A program made the position numbers and the translations under genes. A DNA stretch of 51,630 nucleotides from Labilithrix sp. (GTDB lineage: Bacteria; Myxococcota_A; Polyangia; Polyangiales; Polyangiaceae), in assembly GCA_019637225.1 (NCBI GenBank), contig JAHBWC010000065.1, forward strand, positions 1-51,630, in the 5' to 3' direction. Under the pieces are notes generated by a model. That model searched no databases. It saw only the letters and a list, made by a program, of their open reading frames with translations, and was not told the DNA's origin. The first letter of the stretch is position 1. Every line of letters starts with the position of its first letter. Shown in pieces: positions 8,193 to 16,312 of the stretch.

Positions 8193-9788
8193 GTGTCGAA
8201 GTTCCGGGCCCTCCTCGCGTTCCTCCTCGTCTCCCTGCTCGTCGCGCTCCCGTCGCTGTCGGTGGCCGCGGGCGAGTCCGAGATCGACCGCTCGACGCCG
8301 CGGCGGACGATGACGGCGTTCCTCGTCGCGGTCGAGGCCCGCGACTACACGACCGCCGCGTCGCTCATGGATCTGAGCTCGGTCCCGTACGATCTCCGGC
8401 GTCGAGGCCCGGAGCTCGCGGCAGAGCTCCAGCACGTCCTCGAGCGAAACGTGTGGATCGAGCCGGATCTCCTCTCCGACGATCCGCAAGGCAACCCCGC
8501 CGACGGCGTCGACGTCGAGCGCATCGGCACCGTGAGGAGCGCGGGCGTCGACGTGCCGATCACGCTGCGGCGCATCTCGAAGGAGCGCGGCTGGGCGATC
8601 TCGGCGTCCACCGTCGCGCGGATCCCCCGCCTGTACGAAGAGCACGCTCCGGGCTTCCTCGAGTCCCGCGTGCCTGCGGCGCTCCGCGGGCGGGCGTGGG
8701 GCCTCGCGGCCTGGCAGTGGCTCGGCGTCCTCGCCGCGATGGCGCTCGCGATCGTCATCGGACGGGCGGTCACGTTCGTCGGCGTCAAGATCGGCGGCAA
8801 GCTCGCCGCCGGGACGGAGGCGCAGTGGGATGACGAGCTCGTCGTCGCCCTCCGACGCCCGTCGCGCTTCCTCTTCGGCGTGCTCGCGTTCCACGAGCTT
8901 CTCGGGATGCTCGCCCTTTCCGCGGCCGCCGCGCACGTCTTCGGCCGCCTCCTCGGGATGATCACCATCGGCGCGGCCGCCTGGGCGCTGGTCGGCGTGG
9001 TCGGCGTGATCTCGCGCGTCGTCGAGCGCCGCGTCATGGTCCTCGCGGACGGCGGGGGCGAAGGCGGTCTCCGGGCGCGCGGGGTGAAGACGCAGGTCCG
9101 CGTCCTCCGGCGGGTCGTGAACGTGGCGATCGCCATCCTCGCCGTCGGGCTGATGCTCACGCAGTTCGAGGTGGTCCGGAACATCGGGATGTCGCTCCTC
9201 GCGTCGGCCGGCGTCGCCGGCGTCGTGCTCGGCTTCGCCGCGCAGCGGACGATCGGGAGCCTGATCGCCGGGATCCAGATGTCGTTCACGCAGCCGATCC
9301 GGATCGGCGACGTGGTGATCGTCGAGAAGGAGTGGGGCACGATCGAGGAGATCACGCTCACGTTCGTCGTCGTCCGCATCTGGGACGAGCGCCGTCTCGT
9401 CGTTCCGATGACGCGTTTCCTCGAGCAGCCGTTCGAGAACTGGACGAAGGTCTCGCCGACGCTCCACGGGACGGTGTTCTTCCAGGTCGACTGGCGGCTG
9501 CCGATCGACGACGTCCGGCGCGAGCTCGACCGCATCCTCGAGGGTCACGCCCTGTGGGACGGGCGGACCAAGACGGTCACCGTCACGAACACGACGGATC
9601 GCACGATCGAGGTCCGCGCGCTCGTCTCGGCGGCGAACTCGAGCGACCTGTGGGGCCTCCGCACCCACGTGCGCGAGCGGATCGTCGCGTGGCTTTGCGA
9701 CCACGAGGGCGGGAAGTACTTGCCGCGTGTGCGGATCGACGAAGGCGGCGCGGACGATCGCGCGCGGTCTGCCGCGGTCGACGGCTGA
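8193..9788 (+). CDS. MscS-family mechanosensitive ion channel
   Basis: A 531-residue protein. An N-terminal signal (1-26) precedes a periplasmic domain (to about 165), then about five membrane segments. The pore helix (about 330-352, IGMSLLASAGVAGVVLGFAAQ) and the following IGSLIAGIQMSFTQPIRIGD and FENWTK motifs are diagnostic of the MscS beta domain. It should gate small solutes under membrane tension. The start is GTG at 8193, with a TACTAG element only 9 bp upstream that could be a -10 box, implying a very short leader. The next gene starts 54 bp later, so it may head the 8.2-12.1 kb cluster. Confidence 0.9.
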   Translation: MSKFRALLAFLLVSLLVALPSLSVAAGESEIDRSTPRRTMTAFLVAVEARDYTTAASLMDLSSVPYDLRRRGPELAAELQHVLERNVWIEPDLLSDDPQGNPADGVDVERIGTVRSAGVDVPITLRRISKERGWAISASTVARIPRLYEEHAPGFLESRVPAALRGRAWGLAAWQWLGVLAAMALAIVIGRAVTFVGVKIGGKLAAGTEAQWDDELVVALRRPSRFLFGVLAFHELLGMLALSAAAAHVFGRLLGMITIGAAAWALVGVVGVISRVVERRVMVLADGGGEGGLRARGVKTQVRVLRRVVNVAIAILAVGLMLTQFEVVRNIGMSLLASAGVAGVVLGFAAQRTIGSLIAGIQMSFTQPIRIGDVVIVEKEWGTIEEITLTFVVVRIWDERRLVVPMTRFLEQPFENWTKVSPTLHGTVFFQVDWRLPIDDVRRELDRILEGHALWDGRTKTVTVTNTTDRTIEVRALVSAANSSDLWGLRTHVRERIVAWLCDHEGGKYLPRVRIDEGGADDRARSAAVDG

Positions 9789-9842
9789 GGCGACGCGAGC
9801 GCGCCGGCCTCCCTTGGACCGACCCGTGCTACGGTCCCGCGC

Positions 9843-10763
9843 GTGCGCCTCGCGGCCGTCAGCGTCGATCTCGACGAGATTCATCACTACTTCGAGATCC
9901 ATGGACTGCGCGCGCCAGGGCAGGCCGGCACGCTCGTCTACGACGCGGCGATCGATCGCCTGCGCGGCCTCGCGGACGCGGGGCGCTTTCCCCTCACGCT
10001 CTTCGCGATCGGGCGCGACCTCGACCGCCAAGCGTCGCGCGAGCGCCTGCGGGCGGCCGCGGCCGAGGGACACGAGATCGCGAACCACTCGCTCGATCAC
10101 CGCTACGACCTCGTGCGGCTCGGGCGCGAGGCGATCGAGCGGCAGATCGACGAGGGCGCCTCGGCCATCGCGGCGGCGTGCGGTGCGCGGCCCGTCGGGT
10201 TTCGCGCGCCGGGCTACACGATCACGGACGAGGTCTTCGAGGTGCTCGCCGATCTCGGCGTCGCCTACGACGCGTCGGTGTTTCCGTGCCCCGCGTACTG
10301 GATGGCGAAGGCCGCCGCGATCGGCCTCATCTCGCTGCGCGGGAGGAAGAGCCGGTCGATCGTCGACACGCCGAGCGTGCTGCGCGCGCCGACGCAGCCG
10401 TACCGAGCCGGACGGCCGTACTGGAAGAGCGGACACGGCGTGCTCGAGATCCCGGTGCAGGTGACGCGCGGGCTCCGGCTCCCGTTCATCGGCACGTCCG
10501 TGACGCTCGCCGGGCCGTCGCGCGCGCGCTGGCTCGCGCGCATGTGCGTCGGCGATCCGCTCGTGAACCTCGAGCTCCACGGCATCGACGTCCTCGACGC
10601 GAGCGACGGCCTCGACGCGCTCCGCCCCCACCAGCCGGACGTGCGCGTGCCGCACGGGCGGAAGACCGAGTCGATCCTCGCGGCGGTCGAGGAGCTCCGG
10701 CGCGCGGGCTATACCTTCGTCACCATGAGGGAGGCAGCGGCGGCGTTCGGGGCCTCCTCGTGA
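9843..10763 (+). CDS. Polysaccharide deacetylase family protein
   Basis: A 306-residue NodB-homology protein. VDLDE near residues 8-12 supplies the first catalytic Asp region, NHSLDH (about 81-86) the metal-binding His pair, and GFRAPGY (about 119-125) motif 3. The C-terminal HGIDVLD and GYTFVTM segments match the PuuE/DUF3473-like subgroup that acts on cell-surface polysaccharides. No signal peptide is visible, so a cytoplasmic substrate such as a lipid-linked sugar is possible. GTG start. Its TGA stop overlaps the GTG of the next gene (GTGA), which argues for coupled translation. Confidence 0.9.
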   Translation: MRLAAVSVDLDEIHHYFEIHGLRAPGQAGTLVYDAAIDRLRGLADAGRFPLTLFAIGRDLDRQASRERLRAAAAEGHEIANHSLDHRYDLVRLGREAIERQIDEGASAIAAACGARPVGFRAPGYTITDEVFEVLADLGVAYDASVFPCPAYWMAKAAAIGLISLRGRKSRSIVDTPSVLRAPTQPYRAGRPYWKSGHGVLEIPVQVTRGLRLPFIGTSVTLAGPSRARWLARMCVGDPLVNLELHGIDVLDASDGLDALRPHQPDVRVPHGRKTESILAAVEELRRAGYTFVTMREAAAAFGASS

Positions 10764-11242
10764 CCGACCGCGCGGGGCCGCCGGCCTCGTCGCCCGCGGC
10801 GTCGCCGCGGACGCTCGCGACGGTCACGCTGGTGCTCGGGGCGCTCGTCCTCTCGCCGCTCGCGCGCGCTCGAGGCTGGGACAGCTTCCCGCTCTCGAGC
10901 TATCCGATGTTCGCGCGCGGGAACCTCGGGTCCGTGAACGAGCTCGCGCACGCGTTGCTCGTGCTCGCCGACGGGACGCGCGTCCCGGCGTCGCCTTCGC
11001 TCGTGGGCACGCCCGAGCCGATGGTCGCGACGGCGATCGTGCGGGGCCACGTCACGCGCGGCACCGCGGCCGACCTTTGCGCTTCGGTCGCCGCGCGCGC
11101 TCGTGACGCGCGCGCGGTCGACGCCATGGCCGTCGAGATCGCCACGAGCACCTTCGACGCGCGTCGCTACTTTTCGGGCGCGCCGGGCGCGCGGGCGCCC
11201 CTCGAGCGCACGGTCCACGCGCGCTGCGAGATCGCGCGATGA
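10760..11242 (+). CDS. Single-pass membrane protein with YPMF motif, HTTM partner
   Basis: A 160-residue protein with one N-terminal membrane segment (about 18-36), then FPLSSYPMFARG (about 44-55) and a soluble extracytoplasmic domain. From memory, short proteins with a W-x-F-P-x-x-x-YPMF signature often sit beside HTTM (vitamin-K-carboxylase-like) membrane proteins, as here. The two genes overlap by four bases (ATGA at 11239), and this gene itself starts inside the deacetylase stop codon. The biochemical function is unknown; it is likely a subunit or accessory of the HTTM protein. Confidence 0.75.
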   Translation: MTDRAGPPASSPAASPRTLATVTLVLGALVLSPLARARGWDSFPLSSYPMFARGNLGSVNELAHALLVLADGTRVPASPSLVGTPEPMVATAIVRGHVTRGTAADLCASVAARARDARAVDAMAVEIATSTFDARRYFSGAPGARAPLERTVHARCEIAR

Positions 11243-12105
11243 GCGGCCCGGTCGACAGGCTCGCAGGCTGGCTCGCTCCCGAGGGGCCGCGCTCCCGAGC
11301 CGTCATCGCCCGCATGCTCGCCGGCGCGTTCGCCACGGCGTACCTGCTCGTCCGTCTCCGCTACTTCGCGGACGGGGAGCGCCACGCGCCGTCCGATTTC
11401 GCGCCCGTCGGTGTCTGCGCGATCCTCGGCGCGCCGCTTCCGGCGGGCGCGACGTGGGTGATCGCCGTTCTGACGGCGGCGCTCGGCGTCGCGTTCACGG
11501 CGGGCCGCCGGATCCGGATCGTCGGCCCGGCGTTCTTCGTCGCGCTCCTCTGGACGCTGTCGTACGCGAGCTCGTGGGGGAAGATCCTTCACTCCGAGAA
11601 CCTCCTCGTCCTCCACGTCGGGATCTTCGCGCTCGCCGGAGACCTGCGGGGCGCGCGCGTGGCGGGCTGGGCGCTCCGCGCGGCGGCGATCGCGACGGTG
11701 CTCACGTACGTCGTCGCGGGCGTGACGAAGCTCCGGAGCGGCGGCGGGGCCTGGCTCTCGGGCGACGCGCTCGGCAGCTGGCTCGCCTGGGACGCGCTCC
11801 GGAAGATCGAGCTCGGCAGCCTCCACTCGCCGCTCGCCGCGCGCATCGCGGGCAGCCCGCCGCTCCTCCAGGCGTTCGCGCTCTACACGCTCGCCGTCGA
11901 GCTCGGCGCGCCCCTCGCGCTCGTGTCGCGCCGGAGCGCGTACGGCTGGGTGGCGCTCGCGTGGCTCTTCCACCTCGGCATCGCGGCGACGATGGCGATC
12001 GGCTTCTTCTATCCGCTCTCGGGCGTCGCGTTCGCAGCGCTCCTGCCGGTCGAGCGGGTGGCGCCGCTCCGCCGGCTCGCGGGCCGCGTCGCGCCGGGCG
12101 TCTGA
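11239..12105 (+). CDS. HTTM-domain multi-pass membrane protein
   Basis: A 288-residue protein with about seven hydrophobic segments. The motif SWGKILHSENLLVLHVGIFAL (around residues 113-133) is typical of HTTM/DoxX-like proteins related to the membrane part of vitamin-K-dependent gamma-carboxylase. The lysine region Y-V-V-A-G-V-T-K-L (about 156-164) corresponds to the conserved second half of the family. Bacterial members are mostly uncharacterised. It is the last gene of an overlapping deacetylase-YPMF-HTTM set, suggesting joint modification or assembly of an envelope component. Confidence 0.8.
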   Translation: MSGPVDRLAGWLAPEGPRSRAVIARMLAGAFATAYLLVRLRYFADGERHAPSDFAPVGVCAILGAPLPAGATWVIAVLTAALGVAFTAGRRIRIVGPAFFVALLWTLSYASSWGKILHSENLLVLHVGIFALAGDLRGARVAGWALRAAAIATVLTYVVAGVTKLRSGGGAWLSGDALGSWLAWDALRKIELGSLHSPLAARIAGSPPLLQAFALYTLAVELGAPLALVSRRSAYGWVALAWLFHLGIAATMAIGFFYPLSGVAFAALLPVERVAPLRRLAGRVAPGV

Positions 12106-12110
12106 GCGCC

Positions 12111-12127
12111 GCGCTCCCGCGGAGCGC
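12111..12127. terminator. Short hairpin between convergent genes
   Basis: A perfect 7-bp stem (12111-12117 with 12121-12127) with a 3-nt loop, in the 34-bp gap between two convergent genes. It has no clear T-run, so only possible bidirectional termination. Confidence 0.35.
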
Positions 12128-12139
12128 CTTCGCCTCCGA

Positions 12140-12958
12140 TCAGCGAACGCCGCGCCGGCGGGGAGCGGCGCGGTGGACGAACTTGCCGAGGACAGGCGCC
12201 ATGTTCTCCGGCAGGTCCGCGCCCCACGCGTCGCCGCTCATCGCGTCGGTGGGCTGGCCCTTCGCGTCGAGCTTGTAGAACCACGGCGCGGCCGTCGTGA
12301 CGACCCTCATCTCCTGGAGCTCGCTCTCGTACTCGTCGACGTCGACGCGGACGAGGGTGACGTCGGCGAGCGCGCCGCGCATCCGCTCGTCGGGGAGCGC
12401 CGCGGCCACCGCGGCGCAGGCCGCGCTCCCCCTCGCGTTCGTCTGGAGGACGACGGTGCGCCCGCGCGAGCGCTCCACGATCTCGGCGAGCTGGGCGTGG
12501 AGCCCGCGCGAGTCGTCGAGGTCGACGACCTCGAGCGATCCGTACGTGTGCGCGCCGCTGGTGGTCGGGGCCGGCCGCGCGGTGAACGTCGGCGGCGGAT
12601 CGGCGGGCGCCTCGAGGGCCGGGCCGGCCGCGGGCAGGGGCTCGTCCGTCATGTCCGGATCGAAGACGGCGCCGACCGCCCAGAGCGCGAGGACCACGCC
12701 GAGCCCGGTCCCGAAGAGGCCCGAGACGACGCCGGCGGCCGCGATCGCGCGGCCGGTCAGCGCGCCGTTCGAGCGATCGATGTCGCGCCGCGCGCGCGAG
12801 CCGAGGATGATCGCCGGCAGGCCCGCGACGGGCCCGACGCACCCGATGCTCAAGAGCCCGAGCACGAGCGCCACGACGGCCTTGTCGTCCGTCCGCGCCG
12901 TCGGCGGACGGGGAGGCGGGGCATGGGGAGGCCGGACATACGGATGGAACGGGCCCAT
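12140..12958 (-). CDS. DUF4190 membrane protein fused to a thioredoxin-like domain without CxxC
   Basis: A 272-residue protein. After a Pro-rich N-terminus come two membrane segments (about 27-55 and 70-96) of the DUF4190 type (VALVLGLLSIGC, ILGSRARRDI). The C-terminal half (about 145-265) follows a thioredoxin-like pattern: a beta strand RTVVLQTNA, a long helix, VTLVRVDVDE, the cis-Pro region TAAPWFYKLDAKG, and a final helix. The redox CxxC is replaced by GSAAC, with one Cys, so disulfide exchange of the normal kind is unlikely. It may be a membrane-tethered binding or chaperone domain. The ATG at 12958 is the first in frame. Confidence 0.7.
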   Translation of the reverse strand: MGPFHPYVRPPHAPPPRPPTARTDDKAVVALVLGLLSIGCVGPVAGLPAIILGSRARRDIDRSNGALTGRAIAAAGVVSGLFGTGLGVVLALWAVGAVFDPDMTDEPLPAAGPALEAPADPPPTFTARPAPTTSGAHTYGSLEVVDLDDSRGLHAQLAEIVERSRGRTVVLQTNARGSAACAAVAAALPDERMRGALADVTLVRVDVDEYESELQEMRVVTTAAPWFYKLDAKGQPTDAMSGDAWGADLPENMAPVLGKFVHRAAPRRRGVR

Positions 12959-13014
12959 CGTCGATCAAGCTTACCTCGACTCGGCGAAGGTGCACGCGGC
13001 ACCGCGCGCGAAAT

Positions 13015-13923
13015 TCAGCGCGCCACGCGGCCGAGGCTGTCGACGTCGACGGCCGAATTCCGGATGAAATCGCGGGCGACGTCGCTGTCGCCGTCGAGCA
13101 GCTCGTCGGGCGGGCCGCTCGCCTCCACGCGTCCCTTGATGAGCAGCACGGCCTGGTGCGCGATGCGAAAGCAGCTGGCGATGTCGTGCGAGATGACGAT
13201 GCTCGTCACGCCGAAGCGCTGGCGCATCTCCTCGATGAGGTCGTCGACGAGCCGGCTGGTCAGGGGATCGAGCCCGCTCGTGGGCTCGTCGTAGACGAGG
13301 ATCGGCGGCTCCAGCATGAGCGCCCGGGCGAGGCCGACGCGCTTGCGCATGCCGCCGGAGAGCTCCGACGGAAACTTCGGCGCGACCACCTTCGGATCGA
13401 GCCCGAGGATCTCGAGCTTTCCGAGGACGCGCTCCGAGATCTCCTTCTTCGAGAGCTTGGTGTGCTCGACGAGCGGGAAGGCGACGTTGTCGAAGACGGA
13501 GATCGAGTCGAGGAGCGCGGCGTACTGGTAGACCATGCCGAACTTCTTGCGGACACGGTTGAGCTCGCGCTCGGAGAGCCGCGTGACGTCCTCGCTGTCG
13601 ATGAAGATGTGACCGCTCGTCGCGCGCTCGAGGCCGACGATGAGGCGGAGGAGCGTGGTCTTTCCGGCGCCGGAGCCGCCGATGATGACCGTCGTCTCCC
13701 GTCGGCGAGCGACGAGGTCGACGCCCTTCAGGATCTCCTGCCCGCCGAACTGCTTCTTGATGCCCCTGAGGACGACGATCTCGTCGGGGAGCGGCGTCCG
13801 CGCGAGGTCGCCGTTGCCGCGGGCGCTCCGCCCCCTGCCGGTCGGCTCGGGCGGACCCTGGGCGTCGCGATGGCTGGACGGCTCGCCGGCGCGGCCGGAC
13901 GATCCGGGATCGGAGGAGGACAT
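13015..13923 (-). CDS. mlaF: ABC transporter ATP-binding protein, MlaF type
   Basis: A 302-residue ATPase of the Mla (phospholipid trafficking) family. Walker A GGSGAGKTT is at residues 82-90, the Q-loop VYQ near 131-133, signature LSGGM at 188-192, Walker B ILVYDE at 208-213, and the SHD H-loop later. The SELSGGMRKRVGLARAL context and the short C-terminal DDSxxxFI-like tail are MlaF-like. A disordered N-terminal extension of about 45 residues precedes the domain. MlaE and MlaD are not adjacent in this window. It is divergent from the short unknown gene at 14016, with a 92-bp gap between. Confidence 0.85.
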   Translation of the reverse strand: MSSSDPGSSGRAGEPSSHRDAQGPPEPTGRGRSARGNGDLARTPLPDEIVVLRGIKKQFGGQEILKGVDLVARRRETTVIIGGSGAGKTTLLRLIVGLERATSGHIFIDSEDVTRLSERELNRVRKKFGMVYQYAALLDSISVFDNVAFPLVEHTKLSKKEISERVLGKLEILGLDPKVVAPKFPSELSGGMRKRVGLARALMLEPPILVYDEPTSGLDPLTSRLVDDLIEEMRQRFGVTSIVISHDIASCFRIAHQAVLLIKGRVEASGPPDELLDGDSDVARDFIRNSAVDVDSLGRVAR

Positions 13924-14015
13924 CGCGTCGTCGGCTTCCAGGGCCCGGCCGGAGCGCGGGGCACCCTCCGAAATGTCCCTTTCGCGACGGGCCGACGCAA
14001 GCTAAACGTGGGGCC

Positions 14016-14300
14016 ATGACGCGCGAACAGGTCGAGGCCATCCTCAAGGGCTCCCAGGCCAAGCTGGACAAGGAGAACGGGTACGTGCTGCCCGACGGCT
14101 CGAACGTGACGTTCCACGTCGCGCACGACGGCGCGAGCCTCTCGTTCCAGAAGCTCGAGTCCGTGAAGTTCGACGGCGAGCTGCTCTACGCGAAGAGCGC
14201 CAAGCAGACGATCGCCATCGTCGTCTCGGACGTGTTCGCGGTGGCGGTCGAGGGTGCGAGCGGCCAGGTGCGTCGCCCGGCCGGCTTCTCGGCGTCCTGA
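14016..14300 (+). CDS. Short conserved-looking protein of unknown function
   Basis: A 94-residue soluble protein with no signal peptide or membrane segment. It reads as alternating strands (VLPDGSNVTFHVAHDG, LSFQKLESVKFDGELLYAK) after an N-terminal helix (TREQVEAILKGSQAKLDKE). Codon use matches its neighbours, supporting a real gene. It lies 18 bp before the acyltransferase gene and could be the first gene of that operon. I do not recognise a family. Confidence 0.6.
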   Translation: MTREQVEAILKGSQAKLDKENGYVLPDGSNVTFHVAHDGASLSFQKLESVKFDGELLYAKSAKQTIAIVVSDVFAVAVEGASGQVRRPAGFSAS

Positions 14301-14318
14301 CGCGTCGCGCGTGACGCG

Positions 14319-15233
14319 ATGACCTATGCCGCGCTCAGGGTCGTCGCGGCGCTCGTCGCGCTCCTCCCGCGCGCGGCGCTCTCTTGGCTCGGCGGGGCGC
14401 TGGGCGTCTTCGTCGGCTCGGTGCTGAGGATCCGGCGCGCGCTCGTCGAGGCCGCGATGGACCGTTCCGGCGTCGAGGATCCCGCTGCAGCGGCGTCCTC
14501 GATGTACCGCGCGCTCGGCTGCGGGGTCTTCGAGCTCCTCTGGCTCGCCGCGGGCTCTCCTGCGCGCCGGGCGCGCGCGATCGGGGACGTCGCGATCGAT
14601 CGCGCGTTCGTCGAGGCCCTCGACGACGCCCTCACGCGCGGTCCGGTCGTGCTCTTCGGCTCGCACACGGGCAACTGGGAGCTCGCAGCCGCGGCCGGAG
14701 CGCGCCTCCTCGCCGCGCGCGGGAGGCGCGTCGCCGTCGTCGCGAAGGCGATGAGCGCGCGCGGCGTCGACCTGTTCCTCGCGCGCCTCCGGCGTCGCCT
14801 CGGCGTCGGCGTCATCGCGCCGCTGGGCGCGCTCGCCGCCGCGCGCCGCGCGCTCGCCGAGGGCGACGTGATCGTCACGCCGATCGATCAGGTTCCCGGC
14901 CGTGCGTCGCACGGCGTGACCGTCGACTTCCTCGGCGGCGCCGCGCTCGCGGATCGCGCGCCCGCGACGCTCGCGTGCCGCGCCGGGGCGACGGTCCTGG
15001 TTGTCGCCGCCGAGCGTGAGGGCGGGGAGCATCGCGTTCGTCTCCTCGACGTCATCGCGTCGCCGTCGGTCGACGACGATCCGCGCGCGTGGGTCGCCCG
15101 GACGACGATCCGCGCCACCGCCGCGCTCGAGGCGTTCGTCCGAAAGACGCCCGAGGCGTGGCTCTGGCTTCACCGCCGCTGGCGCGCTCCGGAGGCGGGC
15201 CCGCGTCTTGTCGCGACGCGGCAGCCGGGCTAA
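14319..15233 (+). CDS. LpxL/HtrB-like lysophospholipid or Kdo-lipid acyltransferase
   Basis: A 304-residue member of the lipid A biosynthesis acyltransferase family. SHTGNWE (about 113-119) provides the HX4E-like catalytic His/Glu pair. TPIDQVPG, VTVDFLGG and the C-terminal EAWLWLHRRW match the family pattern. One N-terminal hydrophobic helix would hold it to the inner membrane. It should transfer a fatty acyl chain from acyl-ACP to a lipid acceptor. The position beside thiG (only 3 bp after this stop) and 2 kb from the ACP locus is noteworthy; whether it serves lipid A or another lipid cannot be told. Confidence 0.85.
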   Translation: MTYAALRVVAALVALLPRAALSWLGGALGVFVGSVLRIRRALVEAAMDRSGVEDPAAAASSMYRALGCGVFELLWLAAGSPARRARAIGDVAIDRAFVEALDDALTRGPVVLFGSHTGNWELAAAAGARLLAARGRRVAVVAKAMSARGVDLFLARLRRRLGVGVIAPLGALAAARRALAEGDVIVTPIDQVPGRASHGVTVDFLGGAALADRAPATLACRAGATVLVVAAEREGGEHRVRLLDVIASPSVDDDPRAWVARTTIRATAALEAFVRKTPEAWLWLHRRWRAPEAGPRLVATRQPG

Positions 15234-15236
15234 CGC

Positions 15237-16019
15237 GTGAGCACCATGGACGACGCCCTCGTCATCGCCGGAACGACCTTCCAGAGCCGCCTCATCGTCG
15301 GCACGGGCAAGTACAAGAGCGTCGAGGAGACCGAGCGTGCGATCGACGCGTCCGGCGCCGAGATCGTGACGGTCGCGCTCCGCCGCGTCGACCTCGGCGA
15401 CAAGTCGAGCGGCTCGCTGATGGCGCTCCTCAAGCGGAAGAGCTGGACCCTGCTCCCCAACACGGCCGGCTGCTACACCGCGGACGAGGCCGTCCGCACG
15501 CTCCGCCTCGCGCGCGAGCTCGGCATCGCGAGCCTGGTCAAGCTCGAGGTCATCGGCGATCCGAAGACGCTCTACCCGGACAACGAGCAGACGCTCGAGG
15601 CCGCCCGGACGCTCGTGAAGGAGGGCTTCGTGGTCCTCCCGTACTGCATCGACGACCCGGTCGTCTGCCGCAAGCTCGAGGACGTCGGCTGCGCGGCCGT
15701 CATGCCGCTCGCGGCGCCGATCGGCAGCGGCCTCGGGATCCGGAATCCGCACAACCTCTCGATCATCCTCGAGCACGCGAAGGTGCCGGTCATCGTCGAC
15801 GCGGGCGTCGGCACCGCGAGCGACGCCGCGATCGCGATGGAGCTCGGCTGCCACGGCGTCTTGATGAACACCGCCATCGCGCACGCCGCCGATCCGGTCC
15901 TGATGGCGACCGCGATGCGCGACGCCGTCCGCGCGGGCCGCATGGCGCGCCTCGCCGGCCGCATGGCGAAGGCCCGCTACGCGAACGCTTCGAGCCCGAC
16001 CGCGGGGCTCATCGAGTGA
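15237..16019 (+). CDS. thiG: Thiazole synthase ThiG
   Basis: A 260-residue (beta/alpha)8 enzyme that builds the thiazole phosphate of thiamine from deoxyxylulose 5-phosphate, ThiS-thiocarboxylate and dehydroglycine. Hallmarks: RLIVGTGKY (about 17-25), TLLPNTAGCYTA (about 75-86), the Schiff-base Lys in VKLEVIGD (about 100-107), and the phosphate-binding GAGVGTASDAA-like segment near 186. GTG at 15237 is used here; an ATG three codons later is equally possible. No ThiS, ThiF or ThiO gene is nearby. Its stop overlaps the next GTG (GTGA). Confidence 0.95.
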   Translation: MSTMDDALVIAGTTFQSRLIVGTGKYKSVEETERAIDASGAEIVTVALRRVDLGDKSSGSLMALLKRKSWTLLPNTAGCYTADEAVRTLRLARELGIASLVKLEVIGDPKTLYPDNEQTLEAARTLVKEGFVVLPYCIDDPVVCRKLEDVGCAAVMPLAAPIGSGLGIRNPHNLSIILEHAKVPVIVDAGVGTASDAAIAMELGCHGVLMNTAIAHAADPVLMATAMRDAVRAGRMARLAGRMAKARYANASSPTAGLIE

Positions 16020-16312
16020 TCGCGCGTCTCCTAGGCGCGGGCGTGGTGGTGGCGGCGCTCGGCGGCGCGCCGTTCCAGTGCGGCTCGACCTCGAACCCGG
16101 AGCATCGCCGCGAGGACTCCGCCGGCGACGCGCTCTACGCCCTCGCGATGGACTTCCGCGCGAAGGGCAACGAGCCGGCGGCGCGGGACACGCTCCGCTA
16201 CCTCGTCGAGCACTACCCGTCGAACCGTCACGTCCCGGCCGCGCGCGAGGAGCTCGGCGAAGGCAGCGGCGCGCCCGCGCCGGCGAAGAGCGCGACACCC
16301 AGCGAGCCGTGA
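16016..16312 (+). CDS. Tiny TPR-like lipoprotein inside the thi operon
   Basis: A 98-residue protein with a signal ending in PFQC (Cys at about residue 22), followed by one helical-repeat-like unit (ALYALAMDFRAKGNEPAARDTLRYLVEHYPS) like a single TPR of the BamD/YbgF type, and a Pro/Ala tail. It overlaps thiG at its start and thiE at its end by four bases each, so it is embedded in the operon. No thiamine-related function is known for such proteins. It may be a passenger or an envelope accessory. Confidence 0.7.
   Translation: MIARLLGAGVVVAALGGAPFQCGSTSNPEHRREDSAGDALYALAMDFRAKGNEPAARDTLRYLVEHYPSNRHVPAAREELGEGSGAPAPAKSATPSEP

Noticed and set aside
15100..15240. TPP riboswitch ahead of thiG
   Set aside because: The space is coding sequence of the acyltransferase and no THI-box core could be read.
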